Part shown: in pieces, positions 45,920 to 57,200 of the stretch
Position numbering within the stretch: the stretch's first letter is position 1
Layout of the letters: the number at the start of each line of letters is the position of its first letter
Source: Deinandra increscens subsp. villosa
Taxonomy: Eukaryota; Streptophyta; Magnoliopsida; Asterales; Asteraceae
Direction: 5' to 3'
NCBI GenBank assembly: GCA_039602395.1
Contig: JBCNJP010000024.1
Location: 4,318,118 to 4,382,117 of the forward strand
Length of the DNA stretch: 64,000 bases
The notes under the pieces: generated by a model
What the model was told of the DNA's origin: nothing
Database searches by the model: none
What the model saw: only the letters and a program-made list of their open reading frames with translations
Position numbers and translations under genes: made by a program

Positions 45920-46458
45920 CTTGCTGGACAGTTAAAGTAGCCAGTGTTCAGTCACAGTTATACTTTATACATATCCCATAATATGTATATTATCCATTTC
46001 CCGTTATCCCTCTATTAGTCCAGAAAATTTTGTGCAAGTGGAGGCGTCGTCGAGGAACGTCGTAAGTCGTGAGTAGCTATCGTCGAAAGTCGGCTTTCCC
46101 ATAAAAGTCACCGTCGGCGTAGTCTTCGTAGTAGAAATCAGGACGTAGCGTGTAGCATCGTTTCGTTGTCGCTTTCCCCCGGCATAGTGCGCGCATTAGC
46201 GTTCGCGTTTCGTATTCGTGTGTGAAAATTTTCCCTAAGGTTTTCCGTTAGACTACCTAGACACGGTCTATATATATTTATATATATATATATATATATA
46301 TACATACGTACTAAGCTTTTACTTACACAGCAGAGCGAGTATCCCAGGTTGGCACGTAAAAATTTTGTTTTGGGAATCTGTTTATTCGTTTGTAACTAAT
46401 GTTTCAAGTTGCAGTTTCCAAATCGTTTTCAAAATGATTCCAGTTCTCTGCAACTTAT

Positions 46459-46471
46459 GGCTCTGATACCA
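46459..46471 (-). other. X primer-binding site, unit 1
   Basis: TGGTATCAGAGCC on the minus strand, 3 nt after the LTR edge (46475). Initiator tRNA-Met type. The same site recurs at about 51173-51185. Confidence 0.9.
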
Positions 46472-46474
46472 ATC

Positions 46475-46896
46475 TGTCACACCCCCAAATTTACCACTAA
46501 CGGAGTTTATACCGTTAAGGGGTGCGACCAGACCAGGACCACAACCATTAGTTACAAATACTAAACGAATCAGAGTAAAGTCCAAACATTAATAAATAAA
46601 ACAGTTTAACAGTACGCAGCGGAAAACATTATCTTTAGCACTAACCACGTGCTTTACAAATCAGTGTATTAAGTTCCCAATTAAGTTTAATTAAAATAAA
46701 AGTCTTCACGTGCCATGCCAACCCGCTCCGGATACTCCTTAGCGATCTGCAAAAGTTTAAACCACGCAAGTGTCAACCTAACGGTTGGTGAGTTCACAGT
46801 GGGCTTGTCACGCAGTGGCTCGGTCTCATAATCATAAACGTATCAGCATATACTTTAAGTAATATTTGTTTGTGAAAAGCAATGCTTTGTAATGAC
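46475..46896 (-). mobile_element. Truncated middle LTR of X (about 422 bp kept)
   Basis: It starts TGTCACACCCCC like the other X LTRs and follows them to 46896. There it changes abruptly to integrase sequence equal to 42181 onward. AATGA is shared by both parents just before the join. Confidence 0.9.
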
Positions 46897-49800
46897 GTGT
46901 GCAGGTTTGGTTAACCGATCAATGATAACCCAAATCGCATCCGGTCGATTCGATCGATGAGGTAATCCCGTTACAAAATCCATGGAGATATCCTCCCATT
47001 TCCATTCTGGGATCTTTGGTTGGTGTAACAATCCAGAAGGCTTTTGGTACTCGATCTTAACCCTCGAGCATGTTAAACACTTAGCCACATATCGAGCAAT
47101 GTCGGCTTTCATATTCGGCCACCAATACAAACCCTTTAAATCCTGGTACATTTTATCCGATCCAGGGTGCACCGAATACCTTGACTTGTGAGCCTCATCC
47201 ATCACGAGCTCACGAAGATTTCCAAGTAAAGGAATCCAAATTCTGTCATTATAATACCTGAGTCCGTCAGTCTTAACTTCAGAATTTTGCATCAACACCA
47301 CGCAGTGCTTCAGCTGCGAAGTTTTCTTCCTTTAGAGCTTCTTGTTGGGCATCGCGGATCCGATCCGGCAATCCCGTGTGAATGGTGAGTTGCAGCGCTC
47401 GTACTCGTCGAGGCTTTTCATACTCCTTTCGACTTAATGCATCAGCCACAACATTGGCTTTTCCAGGGTGATACTTAATCGCTAAGTCATAATCATTCAA
47501 TAGCTCGACCCACCGTCGTTGTCGCATGTTGAGATCCTTCTGATTAAAGATGTGTTGTAAGCTCTTGTGGTCGGTAAATATCGTGCACTTTGTTCCATAG
47601 AGGTAATGTCTCCAAATCTTGAGTGCATGAATAACGGCTCCCAATTCCAAGTCATGCGTTGTATAGTTCTTCTCAGTATCCTTTAGTTGCCTGGACCCAT
47701 AGGCAATCACTTTATCCCGTTGCATCAACACGCAACCGAGTCCTTGAATTGATGCATCACAGTAAACCACAAAGTCGTCAATTCCGTCGGGTAACGCGAG
47801 AATTGGAGCTGAACATAACATATCCTTGAGAGTTTGAAACGCGGGTTCTTCTTTTTCACCCCATCTATATTGCACTCCTTTGTGCGTTAAAGCTGTTAAA
47901 GGTTGAGCCAATTGCGAGAAACCCTTAATGAACCTTCGGTAATATCCGGCAAGTCCCAAAAATTGTCGAATTTCGGTCGGCGCTCTAGGAGTAGGCCAAT
48001 TCTTTATAGCTTCCACTTTAGCTGGGTCGACATGAATTCCATTCTGATCAACAATGTGTCCAAGAAACTGGACTTCGCGAATCCAAAAATCGCACTTCGA
48101 AAACTTAGCATAAAGCTGTTCCTTGCGGAGTAATTCCAAAATAAGTTGTAGGTGCTCCTCGTGTTCTTCCTTCGTCTTGGAGTAGATCAAAATATCATCA
48201 ATGAAAACGATTACAAACTTATCGAGGTACGACTTGCACACTCGATTCATCAGATCCATGAATACAGCAGGCGCATTGGTTAGCCCAAATGGCATAACCA
48301 AAAACTCGTAATGACCATAGCGAGTTCTGAAAGCAGTCTTGGGGACATCTTCATCACGAACACGGAGTTGGTGATATCCAGACCGTAGATCAATCTTTGA
48401 GAAGTAGCTCGAACCTTGCAGCTGATCGAAGAGATCGTCGATTCGAGGAAGTGGATACCGATTCTTGATAGTAACCTTGTTAAGCTCTCGGTAGTCAATA
48501 CACATGCGGAACGTTCCATCTTTCTTTTTAACAAATAATACCGGTGCTCCCCATGGAGACGAGCTTGGACGAATAAACCCTTTGTCGAGTAGCTCTTGAA
48601 GTTGTGAGGAGAGTTCGTTGAGTTCACTTACTGCCAAACGATAAGGTGCGCGTGCAATCGGAGCGGCTCCAGGAGCTAGATCGATTCCAAACTCTACTTG
48701 TCGAAATGGAGGCAGACGAGGCAGATCTTAAGGAAATACATCTTGGAAGTCGCGGACTATCGGGTAATCGTCGTTTCTGCGCTCGGGAAGTGTCGAATCG
48801 GTGACGTTTGCGAGAATCGCGAAGTGACCTTTACGAAGGCACTTTTGAGCTTTGAGAAACGAAATAATACCGGTTACTTTTCCACCTTTTTCACCTTGGA
48901 CCGTTAACACTTTTCCTCCTTCGAGTGGGATACGAACCACTTTTTCTTTACATAAGATTTCAGCTCGATTCTCAGATAACCAATCCATTCCTACTATAAC
49001 ATCAAAACTACCAATCGGAAAAGGCATAAGGTCGATTCCTAATGTATGGCCAGCTAGTTCTAACTTACAGTCTTTAACTATCTGGGTCGTATCATGAAGT
49101 TTACCATTAGCTAGCTCTACCACATACTTAGCGTCTAGGGCAATTGGTTTAGCATTAATCAACTTAGCAAATTTAGTGGAAATAAAACTTTTCTCAGCAC
49201 CAGAATCAAACAATACAGTAGCAAAGAAACTGTTAAGGATGAATTTACCGTTAATCACGTTGGCATCATTGCGAGCTTCACCTTGACCCATAACAAAAGC
49301 TCTTCCCCTGCCATTTCCACCATTCCCGTTGCCATTCCCGTTACCATTGCCTCCACCATTACCATTCCCACCGTTGTTTCCTTGATTACCATTACCCTGT
49401 CTTCTCAACTACGGGCAGTCCCTTTTAATGTGGCCTTGAGCACCACATTCAAAACAGCCACGGGCTCCACCATTATTATTCTGGTTGTTTCCTTGCCCAT
49501 TGCGGTTGTTCCCATAGTTGTTGTTGCCATGATTGTTGCTGTTTTGCCTTTGGCGGTTTTGCTGCTCAGGTAGAGTTGCCCAACAGTCTTTTGCTTCGTG
49601 GCCTTTCTTGCCACACCTTTCACAGTTCAGATTCTTTCTGCAAGCACCAGCATGATGTTTCCCACACTTGTTGCACAGAGGCAGGTTACCTCTGTAGTTG
49701 TTTTGCCCATTGCCACCCTGGCGGTAGTTTCCACTGTTGTTTCCAGACCTCTTACTTTGACCTTGGGAGTTATAGGATCTCCCAGTGCTGTTCCCAACAC

Positions 49801-51188
49801 TCTGATTGTTCATGGAGTTCTCAGGAGCTTCATCATCAGCTTTTCTTTTGCCACTAAGGGCAGTCTTCTCAGTGGCTTTCGCAGGAAGTGTACCCTTCTC
49901 AACCTCCTGATCAGTAAGCTTGTGAGCCAAACGGATGGCTTGCTGCACGGTGGCGGGGTTGCTGGCAGTCACTAATCCCTTGATTTGAGGCGCGAGGCCT
50001 TCCAGATAACGCTCAATGCATTTGAACTCAGCATCAACCATTGTGGGGCACAAGACCGCGTACTCGTGGTAACGCGCAGTATATTGCTCAACTTCAGACC
50101 CAACCATCTTCAGATTCAATAATTCGCCCTCTAACTTCTTCACTTGGTCACGAGGACAGTATTCCTCCATAATCAGATCCTTGAATGCTTCCCATTGCAT
50201 GTTATTAGCCGCATCAATTCCAATCATCTGGATCTCGGCGTTCCACCAGGAGAGTGCATCTCCCTCGAAGGTACCAGTAGCAAACTTCACCTTGCTTTCA
50301 GCCGGGCAATTACACATGGAGAAAACCTTTTCAGACTTCTCGATCCACCTGAGGAGTCCTACCGCTCCTTCTTCGCCGGAAAATGTTAGTGGCTTGCAGT
50401 CCATGAGGGACTTAAACGTGCAGTGATGGTTTCCTGATGCAATAATAGTTTGGGTTTCAAATCTAAACAGGTCAAATATAATTCACTTTGTGCCTTAACC
50501 GGCATAATAATTACCCTGAGCGGCATATGCAGCTTGGACGGCTGCCACCGCGGCTTGCACATGTTCGTTAATCATCGCTTGCAGCTGTGCAGGTGTCATG
50601 TTGATGTTGTTCCTTCCGTGTCCTCTTCCAGACATCTTGCTGGACAGTTAAAGTAGCCAGTGTTCAGTCACAGTTATACTTTATACATATCCCATAATAT
50701 GTATATTATCCATTTCCCGTTATCCCTCTATTAGTCCAGAAAATTTTGTGCAAGTGGAGGCGTCGTCGAGGAACGTCGTAAGTCGTGAGTAGCTATCGTC
50801 GAAAGTCGGCTTTCCCATAAAAGTCACCGTCGGCGTAGTCTTCGTAGTAGAAATCAGGACGTAGCGTGTAGAATCGTTTCGTTGTCGCTTTCCCCCGGCA
50901 TAGTGCGCGCATTAGCGTTCGCGTTTCGTATTCGTGTGTGAAAATTTTCCCTAAGGTTTTCCGTTAGACTACCTAGACACGGTCTATATATATTTATATA
51001 TATATATATATATATACATACGTACTAAGCTTTTACTTACACAGCAGAGCGAGTATCCCAGGTTGGCACGTAAAAATTTTGTTTTGGGAATCTGTTTATT
51101 CGTTTGTAACTAATGTTTCAAGTTGCAGTTTCCAAATCGTTTTCAAAATGATTCCAGTTCTCTGCAACTTATGGCTCTGATACCAATC
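46897..51188 (-). pseudogene. X unit 2: truncated integrase, RT/RNase H, protease, Gag
   Basis: This is an almost identical second copy of 42181-46474. Integrase keeps only its zinc-binding region and the first part of the core (47301-46897). RT/RNase H is at 48637-47279, protease at 49408-48728, main Gag at 50404-49409 and Gag N-terminus at 50635-50495. The same TAA in the Gag N-part, TAG between Gag and protease, TAA before RT and RT/integrase frame offset are present as in unit 1. Only a handful of amino-acid differences were noticed (for example Ala-Ile to Ala-Ser in Gag, Arg to Pro in RNase H). The missing 3' part includes the DDE core end and the chromodomain. Confidence 0.88.
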
Positions 51189-51901
51189 TGTCACACCCCC
51201 AAATTTACCACTAACGGAGTTTATACCGTTAAGGGGTGCGACCAGACCAGGACCACAACCATTAGTTACAAATACTAAACGAATCAGAGTAAAGTCCAAA
51301 CATTAATAAATAAAACAGTTTAACAGTACGCAGCGGAAAACATTATCTTTAGCACTAACCACGTGCTTTACAAATCAGTGTATTAAGTTCCCAATTAAGT
51401 TTAATTAAAATAAAAGTCTTCACGTGCCATGCCAACCCGCTCCGGATACTCCTTAGCGATCTGCAAAAGTTTAAACCACGCAAGTGTCAACCTAACGGTT
51501 GGTGAGTTCACAGTGGGCTTGTCACGCAGTGGCTCGGTCTCATAATCATAAACGTATCAGCATATACTTTAAGTAATATTTGTTTGTGAAAAGCAATGCT
51601 TTGTAATGACCAAAATCACAGTATCGGGGTTTAGTAAAAGAGTTGTCCGTAACCTACGTTATCGGGTATGTACTAGTTTTGTATAGTTAAAGTGCTCAAC
51701 CGATATCGCGGGTAGCTAATCCGTTGTTCCATGCACTAAGGAAGTTTGTACCAAAGCTGACCATAAATTATTGTAGTGGCCGTGCCATCAGTACTGCGGA
51801 CCTACATCATCGCGGTTTTGCCTCCCCCGTGTCCTCTCGGGATCACGGTCAGATAGGCTGATATTGTACCTCCGTGCACTCCCCGTGCCACGGGGCGGAG
51901 T

Positions 51902-53083
51902 TGTTGGATATATGGTGTCCTGACCCGACGAATTAACGAACCCGACCGATATTGACCCGTAAGAGTTACACCCGGGGCAATGGATAATAAACTAATTACT
52001 ATTTTAATTAGTTAATTGAACTGATTGGCGGATAAATAAATATTAATTTATTTATTACGATGACATATTTAATCGGCTCGCGATTAAATGGATGGATGAG
52101 TTAAACTGTTAATGGGTTAACAGTCTAACCCATTGTTGGGCCATGGAGAATTCGCAGAAGACCATGGTGGGCCCATGGTCTGCGAAATTCTCCTATAGGG
52201 TGGGGAGGAGTAGAGAACAAGTCATAAGTTTTCGAAACCCTGATCTCCTCCTCCCATCTCTCTTTCTGCGAAATAGACCAGAGAAGAAAAACCCTAAGCC
52301 GTCGCCGCCCTTGATCTCCGGTGACACCACCACTGCAATTCCGATGGATCAACGATTCGCAAGCATCATCCAGCGACTCGATCAGGAAGCAGCCACCGCC
52401 CGAGCCGAGGCAGCGAGCCGAGCCGAAGCCGCAGCCGAAGCCGCAGCCGCCGCCGCAGCCAAGGCCGCAGCCGCCACCGCCGCCGCGTCCGCCGGCGCAC
52501 CGCCGGTCGATCGCCGCCCGGTGGTTCTCGCGTTGCCGGCGCAACCGAGACCACCTCGTCCCGTACCGTCCTCGTGGCCCGCACCGCTTTATCCTCCGGT
52601 CACCGCCACCTCGTCGTCGCCGGTTTCCGGTGACGAGATAATCGTAGGATCGGTCCCCGTGGCGATCCCGTCGGAAAGGATTTTGTCGCCGCCACCGATG
52701 GTGAAGTTATCACCACCGCCGCCACTACCTCCGCCGCCTCCGATGACCGCCGGAGTTTCAGTCGCAGATCTGACCCGCCGATTCGAGTCAGAAGTTTCAG
52801 TTCACCCTAGCGCGAGTCCATTGAACTCGGGTGTCTCGAACGGTTGTTCGGAACCCGCTAAGGTATATCTAATTTATTAGATATTTAATTTATTAATGTA
52901 TTTATTTATTTATTTAAATAAATATATTTTCTGTGTTTGTCGTGCCGGTGATTGATCCTGTTACAGTTGCGTCTGCGTTTTAATTCGTTTCCGCTGCTAA
53001 ATTAATTTGGAATTAATTTTATTATCAAATCGGTTTTAATAAAATAAAAATCGGTAACCCGGATCCCACTGTAAATTCCAACA
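51902..53083 (+). mobile_element. 5' LTR of the autonomous copia element
   Basis: It starts TGTTGGATATATGG and ends AATTCCAACA. It is unusual in carrying a GC-rich coding-like middle (52143-52880) and a long imperfect hairpin around 52143-52192. The end of the LTR is AT-rich. Confidence 0.95.
52143..52880 (+). CDS. Open frame inside the copia LTR, Ala/Pro-rich, 245 aa
   Basis: The frame runs MENSQKTMVGPW to KVYLIY. It has a Ser/Pro-rich start, an internal MDQRFASIIQRLDQEA, a long Ala-Glu run and then a Pro-rich part. The other LTR keeps it open as 249 aa (59191-59940), differing by a 12-nt in-frame insertion in the Ala run and several substitutions. No domain is recognised. The GC-rich codons contrast strongly with the AT-rich rest of the LTR. 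It may be a captured gene piece, a structural RNA region or an accidental frame; the in-frame indel is weak support for coding. Confidence 0.35.
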   Translation: MENSQKTMVGPWSAKFSYRVGRSREQVISFRNPDLLLPSLFLRNRPEKKNPKPSPPLISGDTTTAIPMDQRFASIIQRLDQEAATARAEAASRAEAAAEAAAAAAAKAAAATAAASAGAPPVDRRPVVLALPAQPRPPRPVPSSWPAPLYPPVTATSSSPVSGDEIIVGSVPVAIPSERILSPPPMVKLSPPPPLPPPPPMTAGVSVADLTRRFESEVSVHPSASPLNSGVSNGCSEPAKVYLIY

Positions 53084-53084
53084 G

Positions 53085-53096
53085 TGGTATCAGAGC
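53085..53096 (+). other. Primer-binding site of the autonomous copia element
   Basis: TGGTATCAGAGC starts 1 nt after the LTR end at 53083. Initiator tRNA-Met type. Confidence 0.95.
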
Positions 53097-54291
53097 CATT
53101 ATCACCGCGCGCAAACCATAACCGGTCTTTCCGCGACCGGTAGTTCGCAATTTCGACTTAAATCCAAATTGCGAATTAGAATTAATTTAATTTAATTTAT
53201 TATTTTAATTCCATATATTATATTGTGTGTTACGGCCGACCCCTCTATATTTTGTGATCATGTATGAATGTCATGGCGTGATTTGTTTTTCTCTGTTTGG
53301 CCCAAGTTGTTGGCCCAATTGGTTGTTTTTGATTTTGGTTCATGGACCCGGATTTTGGGTTTCAAAGTTGTACAATTTTAGAGCTAGGTTACTAGAAGTA
53401 GTTTTAGTAATTGTAAATTTGTATGTAACCAAAAGTCGAAGACTGGACACACGCCAGTGGGATGTCAAAGCAAGTGGGAGCTGAACAGGATTCCAGATCG
53501 CACAGAGTTGCCATCTCGATCGTTCACCATTTTATAATTTAATTTATTTTAAATTGTCCCATATGATCTCGCTTGTATGGCTCGAGCGAGATCAAGACCT
53601 TATGCCGTTTAACACACAATATGCCATTCGCGACAACTTAGTAATTTAATTAGGTTAAATTAATTTACTGGTCCCGAGTGGAGATAGGGTTTTATCGTTC
53701 GTGTCTGACGATGATTAAATATTAAAAGTAATTAATATCCCTATTTGGTAATTCTTTAAAACTGGTAGTTCGTGCCATCCTATCTCAAGTTGAACTTGGA
53801 ACGTATTTACCGGAGCATCAGTGTTGGAGTATTTCAACACCGCACTTGGTGCCGAGGGTACCTTCTAAGGTGAATGACATTGGAGTATTTCAACACCGTG
53901 TCATCACATCGACCATTTAGGATTACTATCGCTTTAAACGTATATGTTCGTGGTGTTGGAGTATTTCAACACCGCGCCACGGATGTGTACTGCTAAAGTG
54001 GGCACGGATGAGGCTAAACGTATCGCAAAATACAATTGTATGTATATAGCGGCCTCATACCGAGAGTTGTGACTTGAGTCTCACAATTGACAATCGTTGT
54101 CAGTTTGTTTACACGGTTTTGCTCCTGAGGCTCTTTTGGCGGTCTCAAGTGATCTCGTCTAAACGAATTCTCATTTTCTTAAAATAAACCTTACCAACTT
54201 ATTTTAAAGAAAAATAAACATCGAAAATACTGATTAAATTTACTTTGCTTATTTTCAGAAGGCTAAAGAAAACTCACCACCATTAAGTTCA
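53097..54291 (+). other. Long structured leader of the autonomous copia element
   Basis: No conserved coding frame over 1.2 kb. Stem-loops seen are GATCTCGCT (53565-53573/53585-53593), the three covarying units at 53820-53981, ATGAGGC (54008-54014/54052-54058), TTGTGA (54067-54072/54081-54086) and GACAA (54089-54093/54097-54101). Retrotransposon leaders normally hold packaging and dimerisation signals. Confidence 0.75.
53820..53981 (+). ncRNA. Three covarying stem-loops with an invariant 19-nt loop
   Basis: The loop TTGGAGTATTTCAACACCG occurs three times (53824-53842, 53880-53898, 53956-53974). The flanking arms differ but pair each time: AGTG/CACT (53820-53823/53843-53846), ATGACA/TGTCAT (53874-53879/53899-53904) and CGTGGTG/CGCCACG with one G-U (53949-53955/53975-53981). 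Within the loop TTG and CAA can pair. The second LTR element with such an array is at 15030-15269. Confidence 0.75.
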
Positions 54292-57200
54292 ATGGTACAA
54301 CTCGACCCCTTCACTGAGTCTGGCTTTCTCGCATGGCAGACAACCCTGAGGAACCTTTTAAGGCTCTTCGGGAAACTCTATGTCATTGACCGACCGATCG
54401 CGAGTATTCCATCTTACTTGCTAAATGAGAACTCGCGGTCTGAGCTCCAAAAGCACACTGACGATGATAAGGACGTCACTGACCTGATGTTGTCTAGCAT
54501 GACTCAGGATTATCGGTACAATTTCATGGGGATGTCTGCTTATGACATCATTCGTAAACTCAAGGATTTATTTGAATTGAGTCAGAGGACTGAGCGAGCT
54601 GATGCACTTTCACAATTTGTGAACTGCTCTATGGCTAACGACTCCTCTCCATACGATCATGTCATGCTGATGAAAGCGTATCGTGACAGACTGATCGACC
54701 TTGGCTACTCCATCTCTGACGGGATGGCTCTTGATGTAGTACTCAGATCTTTGCCAGAACATTATCGTATTCTTGCGATTAATTGTTCGGCTCAGTCGAT
54801 CGAGGAGGTTATTCCGTTGATACCCAACGTGAAGATCAGGGCCACGCCCGACGTGCTCAAGGTTACGAATACAAAGATCTCCAAAGCCAAGAAGGTTAAA
54901 GAGGGCAAAGGCAAGAAACCACAGGTTCAGCCTCCTGAGGAGCGCCTGTGCTATGAGTGCAACAAAATGGGACACTGGCATCGCAACTGTCCTGTTTATC
55001 TTGCAAAGCTGAAGATGACCAAGAACTCTAATAAGGGTTGCTCATCAGGTATTTCAATAAATGTTATTGAACTTTTCACTGTTTCCTCCAATTCATGGGT
55101 ATTTGATACTGGATGTGGTTACCACATTGTTATTGTTTTGCAGGAACCTGAGAAGTGGAAGAAGACAGAACGAGGCCGCATGGACCTCATCGTTGGTGAC
55201 GGGAAGAAGGTCCCAGTACTTGCTACTGGAACATTTTCTTTTTCATGTTCTTCAGGCCTTGTAGTTAATTTGATTAACTGTTTATATGCACCTGGTTTAT
55301 CCAGGAACATTGTTTCTGTCTCTTCATTGTTTGAACAAGGATTTCGGTATAAATTTAATGGAAATGTGATTTCTGCTTACCTTAATGATATCTTTTATTT
55401 CGAGGCTAAACCTCAACATGGAATATATGAGATAGATGTTCAAACAAACGACCAGCTCTATCATGTTTCTAAAAGAAACAAAGCTGATAGTAACGAATCC
55501 TCGTTATGGCACCATAGACTTGGTCACATAAGCAAGGCCCGCATCAAGAAGTTGCAAACTGCTGGCATTCTCGAATCCCAAGATGCAGATTCCTTTGATG
55601 AATGCGATTCATGCTTATCTGGTAAATTAACCAAGTCACCCTTCACCCACACAGGTGAACGGGCCCAAGGTTTGTTAGGCGTTATTCACACCGATGTGTG
55701 TGGACCCTTTCGAACCGAGACGAGAAATCGTGAACGGTACTTCGTGACTTTCATCGATGACTACAGCAGATATGCCTATGTCTATCTGAGGAAACACAAA
55801 CATGAAACTTTTGAAAAGTTAAAGGAGTTTCAAAACGAAGTACAAAATCAGCTGACTCGAACTATTAAAATACTTCGATCAGATAGAGGTGGTGAATACC
55901 TAAGCGCTGAATTCCTAAATCATCTGAAGGAATGTGGAATCGTTTCACAACCTACTCCACCTGGCACACCCCAGTTAAATGGCGTTAGTGAAAGGAGGAA
56001 TCGAACCCTGCTTAACATGGTTCGATCGATGATGTGCAGGACAACCTTGCCGCATTCCTTTTGGGGATATGCCATCTTAACCGCTGCTCGCCTAATAAAT
56101 CTGGCACCGACCAAGAAAGTAAGGAAGACCCCATATGAGATATGGCATGGTTCTCTTCCCAAACTTTCATACCTCAGGGTATGGGGATGTGATGCTTATG
56201 TCAGCAGTGATTCTGATAATAAGCTCGATCCTCGAGGCGAAAAGGTAACTTTCGTTGGATACTATGGTAATACCGGTTATTACTTCTACCATCCCGATGC
56301 AAACACTGTTTCCATCAAGCGGAAAGGCAAATTCCTTGAGAAAGAATTTCTTACTCGAGGAACAAATAGTGATCCAGTGGATCTTGAAGAAATTCAAGAT
56401 TCACCTAACCCTGAAACAGTCGCTGTGTCTGACCGACAAGTTGTTGTCGCACCATCAGACCCAAACACAAGCACAAGCGTTCGTAGGAGCGAAAGAATAC
56501 GACATGAGGCCTTCGATGTTCTGTTAATAGCCGATTCTAACGATGAGCCTATTAATTACAAAGCTGCTATATCAGATCCGGAATCTGATATATGGCTTGA
56601 AGCCATGAACGCTGAGATGCAATCTATGCGTGACAATCACGTCTGGGACTTGATTGAGCTACCCCCCGGTACACGGGCAGTAGGGAGCAAGTGGATCTTT
56701 AAAAGAAAAACTGACATGCATGGAAATGTGCAAACCTACAAGGCACGGCTTGTAGCAAAAGGTTTCACTCAAACCCAAGGGATTGACTATGATGAGACCT
56801 TTTCGCCCGTTGTCATGATCAAATCGATCAGGATTCTCCTTGCCATAGCCGCATACCATGACTATGAGATATGGCAAATGGACGTGAAAACCGCCTTCCT
56901 GAACGGACAACTCAAAGAAGATGTCTACATGGTTCAGCCTGATGGTTTTGTCGATCCAGAGAATCCAAACAAGGTTTGCAAGCTTAGTAAGTCCATTTAT
57001 GGACTCAAACAAGCATCTCGAAGCTGGAATCTTCGTTTTGATCAGAAAGTCAAAGAGTTTGGCTTTGAACAAAACAAAGATGAGCCTTGTGTTTACAGAA
57101 AGGCAAGTGGGAGCGCTGTATCGTTCCTCGTACTGTACGTGGACGATATATTGATCATAGGGAACAACATACCCATGCTTAACGAAGTTAAGAAATGGCT

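Noticed and set aside
52366..52584. Minus-strand Arg-rich and Gly-rich frames in the copia LTR
   Set aside because: Mirror frames of a GC-rich region; not preferred over the plus-strand frame, which itself is uncertain.
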